Shown here piece after piece: positions 11,323-21,810 of a stretch of DNA of 64,000 nt; the stretch's first letter is position 1; each line of letters begins with the position of its first letter. Under the pieces are notes generated by a model. That model had not been told where the DNA came from. It ran no database searches and saw only the letters and a program-made list of their open reading frames with translations. Position numbers and translations under genes: made by a program. This DNA is from Delphinapterus leucas (taxonomy: Eukaryota > Chordata > Mammalia > Artiodactyla > Monodontidae), in the NCBI RefSeq assembly GCF_002288925.2, contig NW_022098031.1, positions 12,285,309 to 12,349,308 on the forward strand, in the 5' to 3' direction.

Positions 11323-11844
11323 ATTCTCCTACTGATTTAGTAGAGTTTTAGTTACATTGCATTTTTAGGGACCACTGAAGATCTTTTTAAAGTCAAGAAA
11401 CAAAACATACGAACCAAAAAACCTTGTAACTGTTCTATGGTCCAAAGATTAAGAAGATGATTATGTGGTATCTATCAAATGAAATTTCGCAAGTGGAATA
11501 ATCTGTAAATGCATTTACTGTAATGTTGCTTCCCTTTTAAAAATTTAATCAGGGACGTGCTTACTGCCTTTCTTTCCTTTTGCATTTATTATGAACCGAA
11601 GCAATTTCACAGAAAAGAGGAGTTACAGATAACATTAAATTCTAAATATTTGTAATACTATCTTTTTTATAAAGGTGTCTTTAATGCTTATAATACTTAA
11701 ATAGAGCAAATCAGTTTATTAATATCAGTTAAGTTGTTAAATACATTGTGGTTCCTCATGTCATTCAAAGATCCTCTCATCAGAAACTTCTTCCTTGGCA
11801 GTGTCCCTCCCCTTCTCCCTCAGCCTGGTACTTGTTCCTGGAAT
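11323..11844. other. AT-rich single-copy stretch
   Basis: I see nothing recognisable here apart from short A and T runs. Confidence 0.4.
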
Positions 11845-11990
11845 CCCCAAGCCTCCCCAGCTTGGGGCCTTTGCAACTGCTGGACCTCCTGCTGTGAAGG
11901 CCCTAACCACCTGTTCTCTGCCCCATTCTCTCTCTGGGATAACCCGTGTTTGATCTTCAGATGAGGCATTACCCAGAGAAATCCAGGATT
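11845..11990 (+). repeat. L2 LINE fragment (diverged)
   Basis: 'ttggggcctttgcaactgct' matches the L2 ORF2-end motif 'cagggcctttgcacttgct', followed by a C/T-rich segment as in L2. The borders are uncertain. Confidence 0.5.
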
Positions 11991-12026
11991 AGTTCGTTTT
12001 AGATGTGCCAACAAGAATGATGGAGA

Positions 12027-12247
12027 GGGCTTCCCTGGTGGCGCAGTGGTTGAGAGTCCGCCTGCCGATGCAGGGGACGCAGGTTCGTGCCCCGGTCCAG
12101 GAAGATCCCACATGCCGCGGAGTGGCTGGGCCCGTGAGTCATGGCCGCTGAGCCTGCGTGTCCGGAGCCTGTGCTCCGCAACAGGAGAGGCCACAGCAGT
12201 GAGAGGCCCGCGTACCGCAAAAAAAAAAAAAATAAAAATAAAAAAAA
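12027..12247 (+). mobile_element. CHR-2-like tRNA-derived SINE
   Basis: Complete head (gggcttccctggtggcgcag), box A and box B, body 'gctgagcctgcgtgtccgga', and an A-rich tail with two T interruptions. The probable target duplication is gatggaga (12019-12026) against gatggaaa after the tail. It forms an inverted pair with the SINE at 12751-12959. Confidence 0.96.
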
Positions 12248-12255
12248 GATGGAAA

Positions 12256-12732
12256 GATTCTTCATAAGAGTAGAAGACAAAATTATCAACAAAAGAATCC
12301 TCGAATTTACATGTTTCCAATCCACACGCTCATAAAGCACCACCAAAAATGAAGTTTGCAAACCGACTGCCCTTCCTACTAACCCTTCTTACTAACTACA
12401 GGTATGTGCATGGAATGAAGGCTGTCAGGCATGATTAGTAACAATTGCTCTGAAATATATCCCCTTCCCACAGACTATTTAACATATACCTCCTTGTTCA
12501 GTTCAATTGTTAAGTCAGAGTTGGGGTCATTTGTATACAGGGGTGAGGAAGCGCAGGTCAAAGGAAGTAGGAAGATCTAGAGTGGTAGTGCGATGCCTGG
12601 TGGTAATCTACACACTAATGTAAATTTGTGAATGAAGAAAGCTTCACATTACTTAGCATTAGGAAAGACTTTGGACAGCTGAGAAATAACAGAAAAACTG
12701 AAAGAAAAAAAAAAAGGCTGGGAAAAGAAAGA
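12256..12732. other. Single-copy spacer between two inverted SINEs
   Basis: No gene or repeat is recognised. An A-rich tract lies at 12700-12715. If transcribed, this segment would be the loop of the inverted SINE pair. Confidence 0.4.
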
Positions 12733-12750
12733 CAAACTATTTACTTTGGA

Positions 12751-12959
12751 CTTTTTTTTTTTTTTTTGCGGTACGCTGGCCTCTCACTCTTGTGGCCTCT
12801 CCCGTTGCGGAGCACAGGCTCCGGACGCGCAGGCTCAGCGGCCATGGTTCATGGGCCCAGCCGCTTCACGGCATGTGGGATCTTCCCGGACCGGGGCACG
12901 AACCCGTGTCCCCTGCATCGGCAGGCGGACTCTCAACCACTGCGCCACCAGGGGAGCCC
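12751..12959 (-). mobile_element. CHR-2-like tRNA-derived SINE
   Basis: T-run and 'gcggtacgctggcctctcac' at left, head 'gcgccaccaggggagcccc' at right. The 18-bp target duplication caaactatttactttgga (12733-12750) recurs at 12960-12977 with a single A/G difference. Open frames in all frames across 12628-13117 derive from it. Confidence 0.97.
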
Positions 12960-13014
12960 CAAACTGTTTACTTTGGAATTCCTCCCCGAGGCCCTGGTGG
13001 CAGCCACTACTGGC

Positions 13015-13205
13015 TAGGAGGCCTTGCATCAATTCCTCTACCTCTCCTGGGACTCAGTTTCCTCATGAGAAAATGATGATCATAATAGCACCTTCCTATG
13101 GTCATTGTGAGGATTAAGTGAGTTAATGCATGCAGTTGACTTAGAACTGTGCTCAACACCCAATAAATGCTCAATGAAAGTTATTTGATAATAATACTAC
13201 TATTA
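13015..13205 (+). repeat. MIR SINE
   Basis: 'ctcagtttcctcatgagaaa', 'atgatgatcataatagcacc', 'tgtgaggattaagtgagtta' and 'ccaataaatgctcaatgaaa' appear in consensus MIR order. This is one of the best-preserved MIRs in the window. Confidence 0.9.
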
Positions 13206-13330
13206 GCCCTTTTTAGGTTAGTAACTGTCTTATCAGTTCTTCTATGGGTAGTGCATACCACAGAGCCTAGCACAGGACATGGCATGTAGCTGATGTTCAA
13301 TAAATGTTTATTGTGTAAGTGATGGAATGA
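13206..13330 (+). repeat. L2 LINE 3' tail
   Basis: 'cacagagcctagcacaggac' followed by 'gttcaataaatgtttattgt' is the L2 terminal pattern. It abuts the preceding MIR. Confidence 0.7.
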
Positions 13331-13337
13331 TTTCTGT

Positions 13338-13555
13338 CTTTTTTTTATTTTCTGATTCAAAAGTTGTGGGCTTATAAATATATTTTTATACATATACATG
13401 TATCTGTTCTTTTTCAAATTCTTTTCCCATTTAGCTTGTTACATAATATTGAGCAGAGTTCCCTGTACTATATACAGTAGGTCCTTGTTGGTTATCCATT
13501 TTAAATAGGGCAGTGTGTACATGTCAATCCCAAACTCCCTAACTGTCCCTCTTTG
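13338..13555 (-). mobile_element. L1 3' end, 5'-truncated
   Basis: The reverse complement of the cetartiodactyl L1 3' untranslated region is visible: 'ttgagcagagttccctgtac', 'cagtaggtccttgttggtta', 'cccaaactccctaactgtc'. It is short and diverged, with no coding part. Confidence 0.85.
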
Positions 13556-13899
13556 AATGTAAAAGATGAAGACATTTGATAACTCTAGTGATCCTTACAG
13601 ATAGAGATTGTAAATAATCCTCCACTGAGGAACGCCAGATATTTCAGGAAGATCAATAATTCAGGATGATCATGGTTACGTTACTGATTGCCTTTTAATT
13701 GTATGGTGTTTTATTTATCAGTCTATTTATGATTCCGTTTAAAACACGTCAGGGATGTAACGAAATGAAAATTGAAAGGTAGCAGGAAATGGGAATGTAG
13801 AAATGAGCAAGGATTTTCAGACATGGTACCTTGATGACGCCCTAGCAGCACCTCGTGGTAAAACCCGACGGGTGGAAGGAATGTTTAGCTTTGAAGTAG
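13556..13899. other. Single-copy stretch without a recognised feature
   Basis: A 68-codon plus-strand open frame begins at 13803 and runs into the adjacent L3 remnant. It is not convincing as a gene. Confidence 0.4.
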
Positions 13900-14180
13900 A
13901 GAGAGCTCTAGAGGACCAGCTTCTTTGTGGAGGGGGGATTAGATTTATGTTGTGTAGCTCAGGACCAAAGTCTAAAAATTACTGGGGAGAAGATTTAGAT
14001 TCATTGTAGAGAAGACATTTCAGAAATGGCAATAGTGACCTTGTAAAAGGAGTGAGTCGTTGGAACTGTTAATAGAGACCAAATAACCACGTGTCAAGAA
14101 TGTTACTGATAGGATTCTTATGTGGCCTGGGAGACTGAGACTGAATAACCTCCATGGGGTTCCAACACTAAGATTTTAAA
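13900..14180 (-). repeat. L3/CR1-type LINE 3' remnant
   Basis: The plus strand reads as CR1/L3 antisense: 'ggggattagatttatgttgt', 'gtagctcaggaccaaagtc', 'agatttagattcattgtaga', 'aaccacgtgtcaagaatgtt', 'gataggattcttatgtggcc' and 'gggttccaacactaagattt' follow the CR1 3' order (…gggattcc…cttccaactctaagatt). This is among the oldest transposons in mammalian genomes. Confidence 0.75.
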
Positions 14181-14189
14181 GGTGGCCAA

Positions 14190-14350
14190 ATGAATCAGTT
14201 GATTTGGGTTCTGGTACACTTAGGCAGTGTGACCTTGGGCAAGTCACTTACCCTCTCTGAGCTTTCTCACCCACTTAGTTGGTATAAAAATATCTACCTG
14301 TTCTGAATGAATTTTTAAAAGATTACATGAAGTGATGTATGGTCTTATAG
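14190..14350 (+). repeat. MIR SINE
   Basis: 'gtgaccttgggcaagtcact', 'taccctctctgagctttctc' and 'tattacatga'-like sequence (aagattacatgaagtgatg) are in MIR order. Confidence 0.88.
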
Positions 14351-15094
14351 CATGTTGTTAAGGCATACTTTCTTTTTCTGCTTATTTGTCATTTCCTGCA
14401 CATTCATTAAGTGTTCTAGTCACTGGAGACTATGCTCAGTGGTGTGATTTATTTTAAATCAAATGCATTATTATTTTCCCTAGGAACTTTTTTGTGGAAA
14501 CTGTACTTATTCAAATAAGAAAGGAGACTTTGATATCAAAAAATGGAAATCTTTACTCAATAAAAAATGAATTTATATCTTATTTCTTTTTACAGAGGAC
14601 TTAAAATAGGTTATTTTTCTGATATAAACACACCGTCTTATTATTTTAAGACATCGTTCTTCTGTTGAATTTTAGATTGTTGGAATTCAGTGGATGAAGT
14701 TTATGAGCCCTTATTCATGCTGATAAGGAGATTCTTATCGCAACTTTCTATAATTTGCTTTTCAACTTTGTAGAGACTGAATCAAGAGTCTGTGATGGCC
14801 CTGCTGATTTTCCCGCTCTTCAAGGACTATTCAGTTAGCTTGGTTTAATTTTGCTAGAAAATGCTCAAGCAGTTAATTTTTATAGAAATTAATGACATTT
14901 TTATTCTGGAACCATGTGCTTTCATTTTAATACACAGGGAATGGTTGACTGCTTTCACTGATACACTTGATACTGTTAGGAGCAGAATAGCTACTATGCT
15001 GATTGATATACTTTTGTCATTCTTTTGGCGGTAGGTGGCCACGACCAGATCGGAAGGGGTGGTGGTGTTTGTAGAGAAGGAAAAGGACTGGAGA
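14351..15094. other. AT-rich single-copy stretch
   Basis: No recognised repeat or gene. A minus-strand open frame at 14854-15132 has no recognisable domain and runs into the MIR that follows. Confidence 0.4.
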
Positions 15095-15300
15095 ACTAAC
15101 ACTGAGCACCTACTGTTTGCCAGATAGTTCATTTAATTTTCACACTGCTCGAGGTGTGTGAAAAAATTGGCGATGAAATTGAAGTTCTGAGAAGTTGTTC
15201 ATGTTCCCAACATTCTAAATTTAATAAGCCATAGAGGTGGAATTTGGATCCAGTTTCTTCTGACTCTAATGTCCATTGCCTCTCTTTCTGCCCTGGGCCT
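15095..15300 (-). repeat. MIR SINE
   Basis: Plus strand shows the MIR reverse complement: 'gagcacctactgtttgccag', 'catttaattttcacactgct', 'gaggtggaatttggatcca' and 'tctgactctaatgtccattg'. Confidence 0.8.
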
Positions 15301-15879
15301 GTTTTAACCAGAATGAGCCCCAGAGATGGTCAGTTCTTGCCCCCCAACACACACACATACACACCAGTTGTCATCAGAAGTTATCTTCACCTTGACTGTG
15401 TTACCTTTGAAGAATGAAGAGACGAACCAAAAAGGTCTACACAGACTGATTTGTTTTTACTAAGGAGATTTTGGTGTTTCCCGTTATACCTTTTAGAAAC
15501 TAACTATACCAAACCAACTGTATTTTATTTTTTGAAAGAAGTCAGGAAAATGAAAGAAATACTCTCTTTTGTAACCATCTGGCATCTTAAGATAGTGAAA
15601 GCACATAGCAGTTATGTGCATATTTTGTTTTATAGAAAGACTTCTAAAAATAATATTGTAGGATATAAGCTGGTATTTTTAAAATTTTTGAATGAAGGAT
15701 AATTATGGTTTAAGTGAGAGACAGTGGAGTACATTTGTAAACTGTCAGTTATTTTCCTTTATATCTGTAAAAGTAGAATGGAAAATACATTTTTTTTTCC
15801 CAATCAGAAGATTTAATCTTTTTAAGTAAAAGAAGGCATGACCCTTTTGTGGCTAGAATTGAAATTGTGCTGAATGGAC
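15301..15879. other. Single-copy stretch without a recognised feature
   Basis: A CA run (15348-15362) and AT-rich sequence. The 83-codon open frame at 15451-15702 has no recognisable domain. Confidence 0.4.
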
Positions 15880-16135
15880 TATTTCTACAGCCCATGCCTC
15901 AGTGGAAACAGCACACAGGCCTTAAACTGTGTGTATATCACTGTCAGCTCTGACCTCAGGGCCTAGTTTACACACAGTTACTGTTTTTGTCAGGATTTAT
16001 ATTGGCATTTATCTATTTTTAAGTACTTGTCTCTCCTACTAGCCTGAGAACAATTTGTGGATAGGAACTTACCCATTTTTAGATCCCTAGAGCCTAAGAT
16101 ATGTAAAATCCTTAATAAATGTTTGCTGATTGACT
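15880..16135 (+). repeat. L2 LINE 3' region
   Basis: 'ttgtctctcctactagcctg', 'tagatccctagagcctaaga' and 'ttaataaatgtttgctgatt' match the L2 terminus in sense orientation. Confidence 0.8.
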
Positions 16136-16316
16136 GTATTGTAGTTGGATGACTTATTCATCCACCTTGCCTCCCACAAAGAAGTCAGTCTTGACAAAAG
16201 GAAATGCTCTCAGCTTTGGAATCAACCCGGAGTAGGTGAACTTCAAAGTCCCTACCTCTCTTGTGATTTAATCTACCAACCTGCCTCTGACACATGAACT
16301 ATACCTATTTTTCTTT

Positions 16317-16470
16317 TTTCTTTTTTTTAAATTGAGATATAATTGACATAAAGCACTGTGTAAGGGTAAGATGTACAGCGTGTTGATTTGATACATTTAT
16401 GTATTGCAGTATGATTACCACCTTGGCATCAGCTAACAGCTCTATCAACTAACACCTCTATCACATCCTT
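16317..16470 (-). mobile_element. Older L1 (L1M-type) 3' end
   Basis: 'aaattgagatataattgaca' followed by 'gtgttgatttgatacattta' and 'tgcagtatgattaccacctt' is the reverse complement of an L1M 3' tail, preceded by a T-rich A-tail complement. Confidence 0.8.
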
Positions 16471-16651
16471 TTTTTTCAAATAACCTTTTTACTTCCTCCC
16501 TGATGTTGAAAATCAGCTTTCCCTTGAAGACACTGCTTCTTTAGCAGACTTCTCTAATGAAAGCCATGCCTTCTCTCATTTCTCCAGGTTCATGGGGGCT
16601 GATAATCAAACCTGCAGAATTCTTCATATACCCCTCGGACACTCCTAGACA

Positions 16652-16955
16652 GGTGCTCCCAATAGAAGTACAATGCTAGCCCTCAGATGTCATTTAAAAT
16701 GCTCCTTTAGCCACATTAAAAAAGCGAAAAGTAGGTGAAATTAATTTTATTTAGTCTAATATATCCAAAAATTATTTTAACGTGTACTTAATATAAAAAG
16801 TTTCTAATGAGGTGTGTTCCATTTTAAAATTCATACTAAATCTTTGAAATCTGGTGTTCATTTCACACTTTCACAGCACATCTCAGTCCAGAGTAGCCAC
16901 AGTTCTAGTGCTTAACAGCCTCTTGTGTCTAACAGCTACTGGACCCGACGTCTGG
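16652..16955 (+). mobile_element. Old DNA-transposon-like interspersed repeat
   Basis: The order 'tcctttagccacattaaaaa', 'aggtgaaattaattttattt', 'taatatatccaaaaattatt', 'aaatctttgaaatctggtgt' and 'cacatctcagtccagagtag' is one I know from a common eutherian repeat with terminal 'agccacat' motifs, probably hAT-like. I cannot give the family name with confidence. Confidence 0.6.
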
Positions 16956-17489
16956 TTTCAACTATTGTTGCCCCGCAATTTCTCAGCATTTCAGAGCCTT
17001 TCTCTTGTACCACCTGATTTTCATTATCTTTGCTGTGACCAATAAGCACTTTTCGGAGTTACAGCGGCATCAGCTGCCATGTAGTTTCCCCATATGCCTT
17101 TCCCTGTCATCACCTTTGAAGATTCTACGGTCTTACCACCTCTCAGTGTCTTAGCTCATCCCCACCTCACTCATCACCATCATCACCCCCAGATCTCTTA
17201 ATCTCCACAGTTCCTTTCTCTGAGTATGGTTCCTGGCATTCTGTTGTTCCCTGTCATCGCACTTTGCCTCCTTTTTGAACTGTGGGGAAATCATTTTTAC
17301 TGTTACTTCAGGTGTGAGCCTGTGAATTACCAGCAAATACAAAGGCCTCAAACCTATTTGTGCGCTGTTGCTAATAAGAGGAGCCTGTAGAAGAGAATCA
17401 TCCAGAGGAAAAAGCAGTCATTGGCTTCTCCTCCAAACAGCCTAATGGGAACTGTGTAAAGATGGGAAGTGGCAGAAGCCACTACTGAG
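16956..17489. other. Single-copy stretch without a recognised feature
   Basis: Pyrimidine-rich. The 66-codon minus-strand open frame at 17151-17351 has no recognisable domain. Confidence 0.4.
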
Positions 17490-17625
17490 TCCAGCCCTTT
17501 CATTTTACTGAGGAGAAAACGGATACTCAGAATAGTTTTGTTTCTTGTCCAAGATCACAGAGCTATTAAATGGCAAGTTTGACCCCGGACCCAGGTACCC
17601 TGACTCCGGGCCTGACTGTTTAAAT
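17490..17625 (-). repeat. MIR SINE
   Basis: 'ctttcattttactgaggaga', 'tgtccaagatcacagagcta', 'ttaaatggcaagtttgaccc' and 'caggtaccctgactccggg' form the reverse-complement MIR order. Confidence 0.85.
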
Positions 17626-17739
17626 TCATGCTGAATAAATATGGTAATTGTGTAGTTACCATGGTAGAACAGTATAATACCACGACTACCTCCTGGAGAT
17701 TCCACAGGTTAAGAGCAGAGTTCCCAGCAAGACTGTCTT

Positions 17740-18420
17740 CACTTCAGATGCCAGCTGCAGGTTTGGGGGGTTTTCAGGCCACTTGCACTTCTGACCAACT
17801 GACTACAAGTTCAGGGGTTGCTACAACTCCCTCAGGTTTGATAATTCACTAGAATGACCCATAGAACTGAGGAAAGCACTTATGTTTACAGTTATAGTTT
17901 TATTATAAAGGCTACAAATCAGAACCAGCCCAATGAAGAGACATATAGGGCAAGGTCTAGAAGTGTTTTGAACACAGAGCTTTCAGGTAGTCTCTCCTTA
18001 GAATCAGGAGACATTGCCCCCCAGACACATTAGTTTGTTCATCTACCAGGAATCTCACCAGAGCCTTGGTGTCCAGAGTTTTTATTGGGGTTTCATTGCA
18101 TAGACACGTTTTATTGAATCATTGGCCATATGACTGAACTCAATCCTTAGCCCCCACTTCCCTCCCCAGGGGTCAGGCTGATATCACAAGGCTCAAAGTC
18201 CCACCCGTCTAAATCTCGTGGTTGGTCTTTCTAGCACTGCTGGTCCCCAGCCTGAAACTATCTAGGGGCCCACCTTGAGTTGCTTGGTTAGCATAAATTC
18301 AAGTGTGGTCTGAGGATCTACCATGAATACCAAAGATACTCCTGTCACTTGGGCAGTTCTAAGTTTGGAAGCTGCCTTCCAGGAACCCAGCACAAAAGCA
18401 TGGTTTTATTATATTACATT
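17740..18420. mobile_element. Probable solo LTR of an ancient endogenous retrovirus
   Basis: The text 'gaatgacccatagaactgag', 'tagttttattataaaggcta', 'gaagagacatatagggcaag', 'attgaatcattggccatatg', 'ttggtctttctagcactgct' and 'gaaactatctaggggcccac' follows a eutherian LTR consensus I recall, likely ERVL-related. No gag, pol or env sequence is present on either side. Ends and family are uncertain. Confidence 0.55.
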
Positions 18421-19109
18421 CTTTATTATACAGCAGACAGAAATTCAAAACCTATTTGGCTTAGGAATTTTACTAAAGACATAGCTGGCCCAGAGATAAG
18501 AAAGTAGCAACTAAAAGAGGCAAAAAACCCCAGCCAAACAAACAAAAAATCCTGACTAGGAGGGGAATCTCCATAGCCAAAGCTCACGTTCATCTTTTTG
18601 TTAGAGGCGCAGCTGCTAAGGGTAGAAAAGAACCATGAATGAAAACATGGTTAACTCCTGTTTTTCATCCAGGCCCCTTCTGGAGGACATGGCATTGCAG
18701 ATAGATTGAAATTACTTGGGATAAAGTTGATGTCACCTGCTCTCTGGCTTGAGGGCTTTGGCAGTTCCCCTTTCATTACCTCATAGGTGAAGGAAGGTCT
18801 TTGCTAATGAAGGTCTTTCTGGTGTCTCCTGGGCAGAGGGTAAATCTCAAAACAGATATTTGTTCAGTTGCTTATTACTGTGTTTCCTCCGTCAACTTCC
18901 ACAATCCCTGTAGGATTTTTCAAGTTTAAACAAGTATTTACATGTGTTTAATATCTAGTTAAAACAAAAAGCTAAATAAGTAGACAGCTTGTGTTGAAAA
19001 GAAGAAAAACATTGGACTGAGTTAAGAAACATTCTTTGGTTTAGGGAACTCGATAATGTCACAGGTTTTTGTCACTTGCTGTTTTTACTGTTAAAAATTT
19101 ATTGAAGCA
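18421..19109. other. Single-copy stretch without a recognised feature
   Basis: Contains short A-rich runs (18525-18550). No gene, RNA or repeat family is recognised. Confidence 0.4.
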
Positions 19110-19620
19110 TGTTTTTAAAATTCATTAAAGTGTTTATTGGGCAAACATGTTTTTTTGGTATCTGGCATATGGAGGGCTGTGTGCAAGACACTGGTCCACA
19201 AACATGACCAAGACTTCATCTCCCCTTTTAGGTGTGCTACCGGATGATTATATACAGTGTAGTAAGTTCAGTTAATATGGTTCTTTCTTGGATATTGTGC
19301 AAGCACAGAGGAGAACTTAAAGAACCCCCAGGGAGCCGAGATAAAAGGGTCAGAGAAAGTTTCTTGGAGGAGGTAGTGTCTGAACTAAGTATTCAAGGAT
19401 GAAAAGGTGTTTTGCCTGGGAAAGAGTGTAGCCAAAGCCTATTCCAGGCAGACGTAAAGCACGAGCAAAGGCTTGGGGGTAAGATGGAGCACGCGTGTTT
19501 GAGAAACAAAAGCCATTCTGTGGACTATAAAGTGAGTTGTAAGAAGTGACCTGAAAAGATAAGAAGTGATCACAAAGGAGACTTTGGAGATCTTTTAAAA
19601 GACGACCTCAAGGACAAGAA
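19110..19620 (-). repeat. L2 LINE 3' region
   Basis: Plus strand reads as L2 antisense: 'gtatctggcatatggagggc', then 'agtttcttggaggaggtagt', 'gtctgaactaagtattcaag', 'tattccaggcagacgtaaag', 'cacgagcaaaggcttggggg'. It covers L2 3' UTR and ORF2 end. A CHR-2-like SINE lies just downstream. Confidence 0.85.
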
Positions 19621-19646
19621 AGTACCATTCAAAACAAGGTGCTCTC

Positions 19647-19860
19647 GGGCTTCCCTGGTGGCGCAGTGGTTGAGAGTCCACCTGCTGACGCAGGGGACAT
19701 GGGTTCATGCCCTGGTCCGGGAAGATCCCACATGCCGCGGAGTGGCTGGGCCCGTGAGCCATGGCCGCTGAGCCTGCGTGTCCAGAGCCTGTGCTCCACA
19801 GCGGGAGAGGCCACAACAGTGAGAGGCCCGCGTACACGAAAAACAGAAAACAAAAAAAAG
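19647..19860 (+). mobile_element. CHR-2-like tRNA-derived SINE
   Basis: Perfect 13-bp target duplication acaaggtgctctc at 19634-19646 and 19861-19873. The head is intact. The A-tail is interrupted by C and G (aaaaacagaaaacaaaaaaa). Confidence 0.97.
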
Positions 19861-20214
19861 ACAAGGTGCTCTCATCTGAGAATACAATCTGCAAGAGAAC
19901 ATTTTTAGTACACTTGGGAGAATGAGTAATGCTGCTGGGGGAGGTTAGTGGGGTTAAGACTGGGAAAAAAATACCTCTATTAACGGTAAATTATGCAAGG
20001 GAGAACAACCTGCTGTAGGAAAAAAAGCCCACTGAATATCATGTGACTCTGATAAAATTTAGATCTGGGCTATGGTTTAATGCTATGCAGAATAACAGTT
20101 GCTTAGTGACTTGTTTAGATCCCTGACACTACAGTATTCAGATATTTCCAAATATAAGCAGGGAAGCAGATTTCACTTTGACGGAAAACATTGCTGCACT
20201 GTGTTTGTAGGTGG

Positions 20215-20385
20215 TACATTTATATATCCATTCACTAAAATGTAAGCTCCATGTAAGTTCTATGAGGGCAGAAATGTCATTTTCTTCATTACATGTCCTT
20301 ATGATGTCCTCAGAGCCTATAACAGCAGCCAGCACATAGTAGGCCAATTAATTTTTCAATTAATTTTTGTTGAAAGAACTGAATA
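20215..20385 (+). repeat. L2 LINE 3' tail
   Basis: 'aaaatgtaagctccatgtaa', 'ctatgagggcagaaatgtca', 'cagccagcacatagtaggcc' and 'gttgaaagaactgaatag' match the L2 terminus in sense orientation. Confidence 0.85.
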
Positions 20386-21064
20386 GGCAGAAACTAAGAT
20401 GTATACCCTGGTTAAAATGTGTAGAGGAAGAAGTTAAATAATAGCTATTATGCATTTAGTAGGATAAATGAATTTCAAAATCAACAAAATGCTAAGCTGA
20501 TTTTATCCTCAGACTAGAGTTATGTGTGGGGAAAATGTCAGCACTCATTCCATATAATATAAGACAGAATTTATTTTTAGCTTAATTACGCACAAGTGAT
20601 CTCATCTTATATTGTAGATTTCTCTGGAGAATTAACACGACGATCCCAAACTCGTGTGCAGCTCCTCTGGGAAGAGGTACACTCTTAGTCATGCCTTTTT
20701 ATTGGTATAAGACTTGGGAAAGTGGTGCCAGCCTCCATTTATGTTGACTGTACTTAAGAAAAAGGTTAGGTCAGATCATCAAAAGGTAATTTGCTTTGGA
20801 AACTTATGCTCAGCTAACAAGCCCAGTATCTGGGAGAAAAATTAGGCCAAAGGCTAAAAGATGTCACACATAGGAAAGATTCTTAATAAAAATAGCAGTT
20901 GCCACCTACAAGAATAATATCATCCCTTGGTAAGTTTTCTGTCATTAAAGCACATTGATAATCTGTGAGTCTTTTTTCCCCCTCTGATTTTAGTCCCTTG
21001 AGCCTAATGGCTTGGATATTGTTTCTTAGTATATACAATCTTTATCCTTCTCCTCACTTGACTG
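20386..21064. other. AT-rich single-copy stretch
   Basis: No recognised gene, RNA or repeat. Confidence 0.4.
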
Positions 21065-21154
21065 AGAGACTCAGTTCAGTGTTGGTGTCCAAATAAGTGA
21101 CCTGTTTGCTTCAGTCTTAGAGCTGGCACATAGGAGTCCTCAAAAAATACTTGT
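21065..21154 (+). repeat. L2 LINE 3' tail (short)
   Basis: 'tcttagagctggcacatagg' and 'agtcctcaaaaaatacttgt' fit the very end of L2. An L1 insertion follows directly. Confidence 0.6.
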
Positions 21155-21168
21155 TTGAGTGAATCCCA

Positions 21169-21574
21169 TTTTGTTTTATTTTATTTTACTGTTTTTTTAA
21201 AATTGAAGTATATTTGATTTACAATGTTGTGTTAGTTTCAGATGTACAGCAAAGTGATTCAGTTATACATATATGTATATACTTTTTAGATTCTTTTCCC
21301 TTATAGGTTATTACAAAATATTGAATATAGTCCCTTCCCTGTGCTATACAGTAGGTCCTTGTTGGTTATCTATTTTATACATAGTGGTGTGTATCTGTTA
21401 ATCCCAAACTCCTAATTTATCCCTCCCCACTTTCCCCTTCGGTAACCATCAGTTTGTTTTCTATGTCTGTAGGTCTATTTCTGTTTCGTATATAATTTCA
21501 TTTGCATCATTTTTTTTAGATTCCACATATAAGCATTATCATATGATGTCTGTCTTTCTCTGTCTGGCTTACTT
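21169..21574 (-). mobile_element. L1 3' end, 5'-truncated, with target duplication
   Basis: Reverse complement of the cetartiodactyl L1 tail: 'gatttacaatgttgtgttag', 'cagcaaagtgattcagttat', 'cagtaggtccttgttggtta', 'ttttttagattccacatata'. Flanking ttgagtgaatccca (21155-21168) and ttgaatgaatccct (21573-21586) look like its diverged target duplication. A SINE sits in the right-hand copy. Confidence 0.92.
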
Positions 21575-21590
21575 GAATGAATCCCTTTTT

Positions 21591-21797
21591 TTTTTTTTTT
21601 TTTTTTTGGTACGCGGGCCTCTCACTGTTGTGGCCTCTCCCATTGCGGAGCACAGGCTCCGGACGCACAGGCTCAGCGGCCATGGCTCACGGGCCCAGCT
21701 GCTCCGTGGCATGTGGGATCTACCCGGACCGGAGCACGAACCCACGTCCCCTGTATTGGCAGGCGGACTCTCAACCACTGCGCCACCAGGGAAGCCC
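21591..21797 (-). mobile_element. CHR-2-like tRNA-derived SINE
   Basis: T-run then 'ggtacgcgggcctctcactg', head 'cgccaccagggaagccc' at right. Target duplication tgaatcccttttt at 21578-21590 and 21798-21810, perfect. It lies within the duplicated target of the neighbouring L1. Confidence 0.97.
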
Positions 21798-21810
21798 TGA
21801 ATCCCTTTTT

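Noticed and set aside
17740..18420. A provirus around the LTR-like segment
   Set aside because: No gag, pol or env sequence or second LTR is visible nearby; at most this is a solo LTR.
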